64,000 nucleotides of DNA. It comes from Azospirillum brasilense (GTDB taxonomy: Bacteria; Pseudomonadota; Alphaproteobacteria; Azospirillales; Azospirillaceae). Each line of letters starts with the position of its first letter. Within the stretch, counting starts at the first letter, position 1. The notes below the pieces were generated by a model. That model was given only the letters and a program-made list of their open reading frames with translations, ran no database searches and was not told where the DNA came from. Positions 56,633 to 64,000 of this stretch are shown in pieces. The stretch is from NCBI RefSeq assembly GCF_005222205.1, contig NZ_CP032348.1, positions 1 through 64,000 of the forward strand, read 5' to 3'. Position numbers and translations under genes: made by a program.

Positions 56633-57526
56633 ATGAACCGGAACGACCTCAGCGATCTGGCGGCCTTCGCCGTCGTGGCGGAGGAGGGGAGCTTCACGCG
56701 GGCGGCGGCCCGGCTGGGCATGTCCCAATCCGCGCTCAGCCACGCCATGAAGGCGCTGGAGGATCGGCTGGGCCTGCGCCTGCTGGCCCGCACCACCCGC
56801 AGCGTGTCCACGACGGAGGCCGGGCAGCGGCTGCTGCGCACGCTGCGGCCGGCGCTGGACGACATCGCCGCCGGGCTGGCCGCGGTGGGGGAACTGCGCG
56901 AGAAACCCGCCGGCACGCTGCGCATCACCACCGGCAAGCACGCTGCCGTCCGGGTGCTGTGGCCCGTGCTGTCGCGCTTCCTCGCCGACTATCCGGAGGT
57001 GCAGGTGGAGCTGTCCATCGACAGCAGCCTGACCGACATCGTGGCCAGCCGCTTCGACGCCGGGGTCCGGCTGGGCGAGCAACTCGAAAAGGACATGATC
57101 GCGGTGCGCATCGGCCCGGACATCCGGGCGGCCATCGTTGGGGCGCCTTCCTACTTCGCGCAGCATCCGGTGCCCTGCGCCCCGCAGGATCTGGCCGGGC
57201 ACGACTGCATCAATTACCGCTTCACCACGTCCGGCGCCGTCTATGTCTGGGAGTTCGAGGAGGACGGCCACCCGGTGAACGTCCGGGTGTCGGGATCGCT
57301 GGTCTCCAACGACATGGACGTCATCATGGCCGCCGTCCTCGACGGGCGGGGGCTGGCCTACATCTTCGAGGACGAGGTGGCGGAGCACATCGCCGCCGGG
57401 CGGCTGGTCCGCGTGCTGGACGACTGGTGCACCCCGTTTCCCGGCTATTACCTCTACTACCCCAGCCGCCGGCAGATCCCACCGGCCCTGGCCGCCCTGG
57501 TCGACGCGCTGCGCTACCGACTGTAG
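56633..57526 (+). CDS. LysR-family regulator divergent to iorAB
   Basis: The protein has 297 residues. The helix-turn-helix is LSDLAAFAVVAEEGSFTRAA and LGMSQSALSHAMKALEDRLG. The effector part includes LRITTGKHAAVRVLWPVLSR and VASRFDAGVRLGEQLEKDMI, the CrgA/DmlR-like type. Its place suggests control of iorAB by an aromatic or aldehyde inducer. No strong ribosome site is visible before ATG 56633. Confidence 0.85.
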   Translation: MNRNDLSDLAAFAVVAEEGSFTRAAARLGMSQSALSHAMKALEDRLGLRLLARTTRSVSTTEAGQRLLRTLRPALDDIAAGLAAVGELREKPAGTLRITTGKHAAVRVLWPVLSRFLADYPEVQVELSIDSSLTDIVASRFDAGVRLGEQLEKDMIAVRIGPDIRAAIVGAPSYFAQHPVPCAPQDLAGHDCINYRFTTSGAVYVWEFEEDGHPVNVRVSGSLVSNDMDVIMAAVLDGRGLAYIFEDEVAEHIAAGRLVRVLDDWCTPFPGYYLYYPSRRQIPPALAALVDALRYRL

Positions 57527-57653
57527 CAACCGTGCAACTTACACATGCCGATTCCGCGCTCCGGCCAGATCCGAAAAAGGATTATTAACGTACCAAAAGA
57601 ATAAGGTAATCGGATCAAGCGGCACCGAGCCGCCGGAACGGGATGAACGCCGG

Positions 57654-60038
57654 ATGATGCGTGTGTATGCCTGCATAACCCAGCAGCACGATCTGTGGCT
57701 CGTGCTGCTGGCGGGGGCGGTGTGTGGATTCGGTGCCTGGGTATCCTTGAACCTCGCCCGCCGCGCGGCGGCGGCGGTGGGGCGGGCGCGCCGGGGCTGG
57801 CTGGCCGGTGCCGCGACGGCGACCGGCGGCGGCGTGTGGGCGACCCATTTCATTGCCATGCTGGCCTTCCAGACGAGTCTGCCCACGGGCTACGACGTCG
57901 GTTTGACGGTCCTGTCGAGCCTGATCGCCATCGGCGGCGCCGCGGTGGGCATCCGCCACGCCATCGGCGGCGGGCGGCTGGCCGCTCCGCTGGGCGGCGC
58001 CATCGCCGGGGCGGCGGCGACCGCCATGCATTTCACCGGAATGGCGGCGCTTCAGGTGCCGGCCAACCTGCATTACGACCCGGTTTACGTCACGGTGGCG
58101 CTGGGCCTGGGCGTCCTGCTGGGCGGGGCGGGCTTCACCGCCGCCCTGCGCATCGGCTCGCTGAAGGGGCTGGCGACCGGCGCCGCCCTGCTGGCGCTGG
58201 GCATCTGCGGGCTGCATTTCACCGGCATGGCCGGCGTTACGCTGATCCCCGACCCGCTGCACGACATGTCCGACCAGATCATGGAGCCGGGCTTTCTGGC
58301 GGTCGCCATCGCGGTGACGGCCACGGTGGTGATGGCGCTGGGCCTCGTCGGGGCCATCGTCGACCAGCGGCTGGCCGCGCGGACGGCGCACGAGGCGGCC
58401 CGGCTGCGCGCCAGCGAGGAGCGGTTCCGCCAGCTCGCCGACGCCACCACCGAAGGCATCGTGATCCACCGCGACGGCGTGGTCCTCGACGTCAACCGCG
58501 CCATGGCGGAGCTGCTGGGCAGGCCGCAGGCGCAGTTCATCGGCCAGTCCATGCTGCGCTTCGTGGTGCAGAACCGCCGCTCCGACATCGAGCGCAAGCT
58601 GGCCCAGCCGACCTCCGAACGGGTCGAACTGGATCTGCTGCACGACGACGGCACGCTGGTGATGGTCGAGGCGCACGGGCAGGACATCACGCACGAGGGC
58701 CGGCCCGCCCGCGTCGTCGCCGTGCGCGACATCCGCGAGCGCAAGCGGGCGGAGGAGCGCATCCGCCACATGGCCCACCACGACCTGCTGACCGGCCTGC
58801 CGAACCGTTCCCTGTTCCTCGACCGGCTGAACGGCGCGCTGACCAGCGCGGGGCGGGCGCGCACCGGGGTGGCGGTGCTCTATCTGGATCTCGACCGCTT
58901 CAAGGCGGTGAACGACCTACTGGGCCACCCGGCGGGCGACCGGCTGCTGCAGGAGATGGCGCGCCGCATGCTGGAGGCGGTGCCCAGCCACGACACGGTG
59001 GCGCGGCTGAGCGGCGACGAGTTTGCAGTCCTGCACCGCATCGCCCAGCCGGGCGAGGCTCTGGCCCTGGCCGACCGGCTGGTCAAGACGCTGGGCCTGC
59101 CCGCCGAGCTGGACGGCCAGCGCATGGTGGTCGGGGCGAGCGTCGGCATCGCCCTGTTCCCCCAGGACGGCGGCGGGGCGGAAGCGCTGCTCCAGCACGC
59201 CGACACCGCCCTTTACCGTGCCAAATCGGAGGGGCGGAACACCTTCCGCTTCTTCGAGGCGGAAATGGACGAGCGTCTGCAGGCCCGCCGCGGCCTGGAA
59301 CGTGACCTGCGCCAAGCGCTGAGCGACGGCGCGCTCAGCGTCCATTACCAGCCGCTGGAGGATTGCCGGACCCACCGCGTCCTGGGGTTCGAGGCGCTGG
59401 TGCGCTGGAAGCACCCGGAACGCGGCATGATCCCGCCGTCGGAGTTCGTGCCGCTGGCCGAGGAGAGCGGGCTGGTCATGCAACTCGGCGAGTTCGTTCT
59501 GCGCACCGCCTGCCGGGACGCCCGGAACTGGCCCGATCCGGTCAAGGTGGCGGTGAACCTGTCGCCGGTCCAGTTCCGCCATTCCGACCTCCCGGCCACC
59601 ATCCTCGGCATCCTGGAGGAGGAGGGGATGGCGCCGCACCGGCTGGAGATCGAGGTGACCGAGGGGGTGATGATCGACGACACCGAGCGCGCCCTGGCGG
59701 CGCTGACCGCGCTGAAGGCCGCCGGTGTCCGCATCGCGCTCGACGATTTCGGCACCGGCTATTCCAGCCTCAGCTACCTGCAGAAATTCACCTTCGACAA
59801 GCTGAAGATCGACCGCTCCTTCGTCCAGCTGATGGCGGAGAACCGCGAATCCCTGTCGATCATCCGCACCATCCTGGCGCTCGCCAAGAGCCTGGACATC
59901 GCCGTCACCGCGGAGGGCGTGGAGACGGAGGAGCAGCGGACCCTGCTGAAGAACGAATCCTGCAACCAGCTCCAGGGCTATCTGATCGGGCGCCCGGTCC
60001 CGGCGTCGGAGCTGGCGCGCTTCTACGAGCCGGCGTGA
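57654..60038 (+). CDS. MHYT-PAS-GGDEF-EAL cyclic-di-GMP protein
   Basis: The protein has 794 residues. The N-terminal MHYT domain has about seven membrane helices with three His-Met motifs (THFIAM, MHFTGM, LHFTGM), which are thought to bind copper and sense O2, CO or NO. A PAS domain follows (RFRQLADATTEGIVIHRDGV), then GGDEF with RLSGDEFAVL (SGDEF form) and EAL with FEALVRWKHPERG and LDDFGTGYSSLSYLQ. The catalytic EAL residues look complete, so it may both make and break c-di-GMP. It is monocistronic by spacing. Confidence 0.9.
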   Translation: MMRVYACITQQHDLWLVLLAGAVCGFGAWVSLNLARRAAAAVGRARRGWLAGAATATGGGVWATHFIAMLAFQTSLPTGYDVGLTVLSSLIAIGGAAVGIRHAIGGGRLAAPLGGAIAGAAATAMHFTGMAALQVPANLHYDPVYVTVALGLGVLLGGAGFTAALRIGSLKGLATGAALLALGICGLHFTGMAGVTLIPDPLHDMSDQIMEPGFLAVAIAVTATVVMALGLVGAIVDQRLAARTAHEAARLRASEERFRQLADATTEGIVIHRDGVVLDVNRAMAELLGRPQAQFIGQSMLRFVVQNRRSDIERKLAQPTSERVELDLLHDDGTLVMVEAHGQDITHEGRPARVVAVRDIRERKRAEERIRHMAHHDLLTGLPNRSLFLDRLNGALTSAGRARTGVAVLYLDLDRFKAVNDLLGHPAGDRLLQEMARRMLEAVPSHDTVARLSGDEFAVLHRIAQPGEALALADRLVKTLGLPAELDGQRMVVGASVGIALFPQDGGGAEALLQHADTALYRAKSEGRNTFRFFEAEMDERLQARRGLERDLRQALSDGALSVHYQPLEDCRTHRVLGFEALVRWKHPERGMIPPSEFVPLAEESGLVMQLGEFVLRTACRDARNWPDPVKVAVNLSPVQFRHSDLPATILGILEEEGMAPHRLEIEVTEGVMIDDTERALAALTALKAAGVRIALDDFGTGYSSLSYLQKFTFDKLKIDRSFVQLMAENRESLSIIRTILALAKSLDIAVTAEGVETEEQRTLLKNESCNQLQGYLIGRPVPASELARFYEPA

Positions 60039-60113
60039 GGCCGGGCCGGCCGCCCCCACGGCACGGGGCGATGTGACGGAACCGTTGGACAAACGGACGA
60101 AGGCCGCCGCACA

Positions 60114-61517
60114 GTGTCCCCCGTCATGACCGGATTGCGTGCCTTCGCCGGGCGTCTCATCGCCGCTCTTCTCCTGCTCCCGTTCCTGCCCCCGGACATC
60201 GCGGCCGGGCGGGAGGCCCGCACCGCCGTCACGGTGCTGACCTCCTTTCCCGCGGGCTTCTACGAGCCGGTGCGCGAGGCCTTCGAGGCGGCGCACCCCG
60301 ACTGGCGCCTGCGCATCGTCAACACCAAGACCACCGCCGCGATCAGCCAGCTTCAGGAGCGGGCGGACGACGGGGTCGACGTCTTCTGGGCATCCGCCCC
60401 CGACGCCTTCGAGGTGCTGAAGGCGGCCAAGCGCCTGCAGCCGCTCGCCGCCCGCCCGACGGGGGCGCCGCCGACCGTCGGGAACCAGCCGATCAACGAT
60501 CCGGACGGCGCCTATCTCGGCTTCGCGCTGTCGGGTTACGGACTGCTGTGGAACCAGCGCTATCTGGATCGCCACGGCCTGCCGGCGCCCAAGCGGTGGG
60601 AGGATCTCCGCCGCCCCGCCTACGCCCGGCATCTCGGCATCACCGCGCCGTCGCGCTCCGGCACCATGCATCTGATGGTAGAGACCGTGTTGCAGATGCA
60701 GGGGTGGGAGCGCGGCTGGGCGACGTGGCTGGAGATCGCCGGCAACCTCGCCACCGTGACGGCGCGCAGCTACGGCGTGGTGGACGGCGTCGCCAAGGGG
60801 CGCTTCGGCGTCGGGCTGAGCATCGACTTCCTCGGGCAGTCCGCCGGGTCGGAGGAGGAGGACCTGCGCTTCGCCTATCCCGCCGACAGCCTGTTCTTTC
60901 CCGCCAGCGTGGCGCTGCTGCGCGGCGCGCCGAACCCGGAGGGGGCCGGGGCCTTCATCGACTTCCTGCTGTCCCCGGCCGGTCAGGCGCTGCTCGTCCG
61001 CCCGGACATCCAGCGGCTGCCGGTGCGGCCCGACGCCTACGCGGCGGCCCCGGCCGGCTACCCCGACCCCTACCGGACGGAGACCGGGGACGACCTGTTC
61101 CTGTTCGACCGCGCCCTGTCCGGCGCCCGCTACGAGTTGGTGAACCTGCTGTTCGATGAGCTGGTGACCTTCCGGGTCAAGACGCTGAACCGGGTCTGGC
61201 AGCTGATCCACGAGGGGGAGGCGCGCCTCTCCGCCCTCTACGGCGCCGCCGCCCACGAGCCGGTCGCGGCGGACCTGCTGCGTGCCGCGCGGGCGGCGGC
61301 CACCGCGGTCCCGGTCTCCGCGGCGGAGGCCGCCGACCCCGCCTTCTCCATGGCGCTGCGCCGGCCGGCGCGCGGGCTTCCCGTGTCCAGCCGGCAGGCC
61401 GAACTGGAAGCCGCGTGGCGGGCCTTCTCCCAAGAGAGTCTGGACGAGGCGCTGGCCCTGGCGGAGCGCGCGCTGATCATCCTGCGCGTGGCCAGCGGCG
61501 AAGGGGTGTGGCCGTGA
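60114..61517 (+). CDS. Periplasmic solute-binding protein, sensor partner of the next kinase
   Basis: The protein has 467 residues with a signal peptide (cleavage near residue 31, PPDIAAG). Residues 37-330 are an iron/ABC-type binding fold (AVTVLTSFPAGFYEPVREAF, GYGLLWNQRYLDRHGLPAPK, YGVVDGVAKGRFGVGLSIDF). The C-terminal 120 residues are extra and helical. It starts with GTG 60114; ATG 60126 is the alternative. Its stop overlaps the kinase start by four bases. No permease genes are present, so it resembles PgtC-like receptors that feed a two-component system rather than transport. Confidence 0.8.
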   Translation: MSPVMTGLRAFAGRLIAALLLLPFLPPDIAAGREARTAVTVLTSFPAGFYEPVREAFEAAHPDWRLRIVNTKTTAAISQLQERADDGVDVFWASAPDAFEVLKAAKRLQPLAARPTGAPPTVGNQPINDPDGAYLGFALSGYGLLWNQRYLDRHGLPAPKRWEDLRRPAYARHLGITAPSRSGTMHLMVETVLQMQGWERGWATWLEIAGNLATVTARSYGVVDGVAKGRFGVGLSIDFLGQSAGSEEEDLRFAYPADSLFFPASVALLRGAPNPEGAGAFIDFLLSPAGQALLVRPDIQRLPVRPDAYAAAPAGYPDPYRTETGDDLFLFDRALSGARYELVNLLFDELVTFRVKTLNRVWQLIHEGEARLSALYGAAAHEPVAADLLRAARAAATAVPVSAAEAADPAFSMALRRPARGLPVSSRQAELEAAWRAFSQESLDEALALAERALIILRVASGEGVWP

Positions 61518-63928
61518 GCGCGGAGACGATGTCCGGGCAGTCCGCCGGCCCCGTGCGCTTCGGCATCCGGGCGCGGTTGCTGCTGGCCTTCGTCGCGGTG
61601 GCGGCTCTGTCGGTGGTCGCCTGCGGGCTGGGCTGGCTGTCCTACGACCGGCTGGGCGGCACGCTGGATGAGTTCGCGGAGAGCCATCTGCCCGCACTGG
61701 GCCTCGCCGCGCGTCTGGCGGAGGAGGGCGGAAGCATCATCGCCACCGCACCGATCCTCGCCAACGCCCAGACGGAGCCGGAGCTGGGGGCGATCCGCGA
61801 CGCGCTGGGCCGCCGGCTCGCCGCGCTGCGCGCGCTGGCGGCGGAGGGGGAGCGCGGCGTCCCCGGGCTGCGGCCTCTGGTGGACGCGCTCGGCCGCAAC
61901 CTGACCGACCTCGACGCCACCGTGCGGCACCGGCTGGCGCTGGCCCGCCGCAACCAGGAGGGCATCGAGCGGCTGCGCTGGCTGCACGCCGATTTCCTCG
62001 ATGAGATCGAGCCGCTGGTCACCGACGCCCGCTTCAACATCCAGAGCGCGCTGGGCCTCGTCGAGGCCGGCACCCGCTCCGCCGAGGCCGTCCGCACCCT
62101 GCGCGCGGAGAGCCGGCGCAGCGAGGCGGTGCTGCAGATCGGGGCGAACGGCAACCTCGCGGTCGGGCTGATCGCGCGGGCCGCGACGCTGGCCACCACC
62201 GAGGCGCTGGACGACAACGCGGGGTTCCTGGAGGAGACCGCCGACCGGCTGCAACGCGACCTTGCGACCCTGGAGGACTGGGCGGACGGCGTGTCGCTGG
62301 CGCAGCTGGTCGCCCGCCTGCTGGATCTGGCCCGCGGCGAGGGCAGCGTCCCGGAGCTGCGCCGCGCGGAGCTGGCCGCGGCCGACCAGGGGCAGGGCCT
62401 GCTGGCCGAGAACCGGACGCTGGTGGCCCGGCTGAACGGCCTGATCGCCCAGCAGGTGCAGTCGGTGGAAACCACCTCGCGCGCCGCCGCGGCGCGGTCG
62501 GCCCAGGCCATCGCCGAGGGACGGTCGGCCCTGCTGGCGAGCGCGCTGGTCAGCCTGCTGGTGGCGGTGCTGGTGGCTTGGCTGTACGTCAACCGCAGCA
62601 TCATCTCGCGCCTGACGCGGTTGGGCAGCGCGGCGCACGAGATCGCCGCCGGCAACCTCAAGGCCGACATCCCGCTGGGCGGCAACGACGAGCTGTCGCA
62701 AATGGCCGCGGCGCTTCTGGTCTTCCGCGACACCGCCATCGCGGTGGAGGAGGCCAACGCCCAGGCCATCATCGACAACGCCCAGGCCGGGCTGGCGACC
62801 ACCGACGCCGACGGGGTGATCGAGTTCGTCAACCCGCTGGCTTCCGCGCTGATCGCCGCGCCGGACGGCACCGCGGACGGACGTCTGGCCGACCGGCTGG
62901 AGCCCGCCGGCGCGCGGCGCGTGGAGGACTTCTTCCGCGCGGCCGGCGAGGCCCCGGAGGAGGCGGCGCCGTCCCTGTCCATCCTGACCGCCGGGCGGCG
63001 GCCGGACGGCCGCCCGGTGCCGGTCCAGGTGGGCATCCGCCCCTTCCGGCGGCGCCAGCAGCAGCGCTTCATCGTCACCCTGACCGACATGACGGAGCGG
63101 GTGGAGGCGCAGCACATCCTGGAGCGCACGGTGGCGGAGCGCACCGCCGACCTGCGCACCACCAACGCGCGGCTGGAGCGGGCCATCGCCGAGCACCAGC
63201 GCGCCGAGCGCGACCTGCGCGATGCCCAGGCGGAGCTGGTGCAGGCCGGCAAGCTGGCGGCGCTGGGCCAGCTCGCCGCCGGGGTGGGGCACGAGCTGAA
63301 CCAGCCGCTGTCGGCCATCCGCTCCTACGCCCACAACGGGCGCAAGCTGATCGCGCTCGGCCGGGTCGCGGAGGCGGAGGGCAACCTCGGCAAGATCGCC
63401 GACCTGACCGCCCGCATGGCCAACATCACCAACCATCTGAAGCGTTTCGCCCGCCGTCCCGACACCCGGCTGGGCGCGGTGGAGCTGGCGCCGGTGGTGC
63501 AGGGCGCGCTTTCGCTGTTCGGCGACCGGCTGCGCGAGGAGTCCGTGGAGCTTGCGGTGGAGCTGGCGGAAGACGGCGCGCCGCTGCGCGTCCGCGCCGA
63601 GGAGGTGCGGCTGGAGCAGGTGCTGGTCAACCTGCTGAGCAACGCGCTGGACGCCGTGGCCGGCGCGCCGCAGCGCCGCATCGCCATCACCGCGGAGGCG
63701 GCGGACGACACCGTCCGCATCACGGTGCGCGACAGCGGCCCCGGCATTCCCGACGCGGTGGCCGGGCAGGTGTTCGATCCTTTCTTCACGACCAAGCCGG
63801 TGGGCGCCGGGCTGGGCCTCGGCCTCTCGATCTCCTACAACATCGTGCGGGACTTCGGCGGTGCCCTGTCGGTGGCCGAGAGCGGCCCCGACGGAACCGC
63901 CTTCCTGCTGACCCTGACCCGTGCCTGA
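61514..63928 (+). CDS. Sensor histidine kinase, PgtB/TorS-like
   Basis: The protein has 804 residues. A membrane helix near 18-40 and a long periplasmic helical sensor (about 40-335) are followed by a second helix near 345-360, HAMP, a PAS-like domain, a coiled linker and the DctB-type kinase: His593 in GVGHELNQPLSAIRSYAHNG, then NLLSNALDA, SGPGIP and GAGLGLGLSISYNIVRDFGG. GTG 61514 overlaps the binding-protein stop, and AAGGGG stands seven bases before it. With its neighbours it makes a three-component system that senses a small ligand through the periplasmic protein. Confidence 0.85.
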   Translation: MSAETMSGQSAGPVRFGIRARLLLAFVAVAALSVVACGLGWLSYDRLGGTLDEFAESHLPALGLAARLAEEGGSIIATAPILANAQTEPELGAIRDALGRRLAALRALAAEGERGVPGLRPLVDALGRNLTDLDATVRHRLALARRNQEGIERLRWLHADFLDEIEPLVTDARFNIQSALGLVEAGTRSAEAVRTLRAESRRSEAVLQIGANGNLAVGLIARAATLATTEALDDNAGFLEETADRLQRDLATLEDWADGVSLAQLVARLLDLARGEGSVPELRRAELAAADQGQGLLAENRTLVARLNGLIAQQVQSVETTSRAAAARSAQAIAEGRSALLASALVSLLVAVLVAWLYVNRSIISRLTRLGSAAHEIAAGNLKADIPLGGNDELSQMAAALLVFRDTAIAVEEANAQAIIDNAQAGLATTDADGVIEFVNPLASALIAAPDGTADGRLADRLEPAGARRVEDFFRAAGEAPEEAAPSLSILTAGRRPDGRPVPVQVGIRPFRRRQQQRFIVTLTDMTERVEAQHILERTVAERTADLRTTNARLERAIAEHQRAERDLRDAQAELVQAGKLAALGQLAAGVGHELNQPLSAIRSYAHNGRKLIALGRVAEAEGNLGKIADLTARMANITNHLKRFARRPDTRLGAVELAPVVQGALSLFGDRLREESVELAVELAEDGAPLRVRAEEVRLEQVLVNLLSNALDAVAGAPQRRIAITAEAADDTVRITVRDSGPGIPDAVAGQVFDPFFTTKPVGAGLGLGLSISYNIVRDFGGALSVAESGPDGTAFLLTLTRA

Positions 63929-63938
63929 GCGACATCGC

Positions 63939-64000
63939 ATGACCGTTCTCCTGATCGACGACGACCACGAGGTGCTGGACGCCAGCCGCCAGACGCTGGA
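63939..64000 (+). CDS. Response regulator, cut by the window end
   Basis: The first 20 codons (MTVLLIDDDHEVLDASRQTL) show the acidic pocket IDDD of a receiver domain. It begins 10 bases after the kinase gene. Partner kinases of the DctB type usually work with sigma-54 activators like DctD, but the output domain lies outside the window. Confidence 0.85.
   Translation, partial: MTVLLIDDDHEVLDASRQTL

Overview
The window is a GC-rich (about 70% by eye) stretch of an alphaproteobacterial replicon. The best fit is a megaplasmid or chromid of an Azospirillum-like member of the Rhodospirillales. This rests on base composition, gene style, a replication initiator A (RPA-type) gene with iterons, and a nearby parAB pair; no 16S, tRNA or other core gene is present to confirm it. 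All assignments come from reading motifs and gene order; no database search was run.

Left part (1-17,900): a frameshifted Lrp/AsnC regulator and a frameshifted IclR regulator precede an intact IclR gene. The intact gene heads a long same-strand run: phosphate acetyltransferase, a three-part TctC/TctB/TctA transporter, an acylating aldehyde dehydrogenase, a two-subunit succinyl-CoA-synthetase-like CoA ligase, a cytoplasmic SoeABC-type sulfite dehydrogenase, a small unknown protein and sulfoacetaldehyde acetyltransferase (Xsc). Together these form a coherent sulfoacetate pathway: import, CoA activation, reduction to sulfoacetaldehyde, cleavage to acetyl phosphate plus sulfite, conversion to acetyl-CoA, and sulfite oxidation into the quinone pool.

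Replication and partition core (17,900-29,940): candidate parS palindromes, parB and parA on the minus strand, several accessory genes (FemAB-like transferase, HAD phosphatase, a secreted repeat protein, a stand-alone Ada zinc domain, a YeiH exporter with a divergent LysR), then repA on the minus strand. A 1-kb iteron and hairpin region separates repA from two rightward genes that look like plasmid replication accessories.

Signalling and metabolism (29,940-49,930): hybrid histidine kinase, a KaiC-like double ATPase directly followed by its own hybrid kinase, DUF2946 and PCu(A)C copper genes, a DMT transporter, an ALDH7-type dehydrogenase with an acetolactate-synthase-like enzyme under a divergent LysR, a DUF47 protein, an SDR with divergent LysR, an S41 protease, small envelope proteins, a PAS protein, and a phthalate-dioxygenase-reductase-like flavoprotein whose promoter carries a textbook SoxR box.

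Right part (49,930-64,000): pyruvate-oxidase-like enzyme, probable lysine 6-dehydrogenase with a divergent Lrp regulator, an IorAB-type molybdenum hydroxylase with divergent LysR, an MHYT-PAS-GGDEF-EAL protein, and a solute-binding protein, sensor kinase and response regulator trio cut by the window end. I saw no rRNA, tRNA, CRISPR array, transposase or integrase gene.
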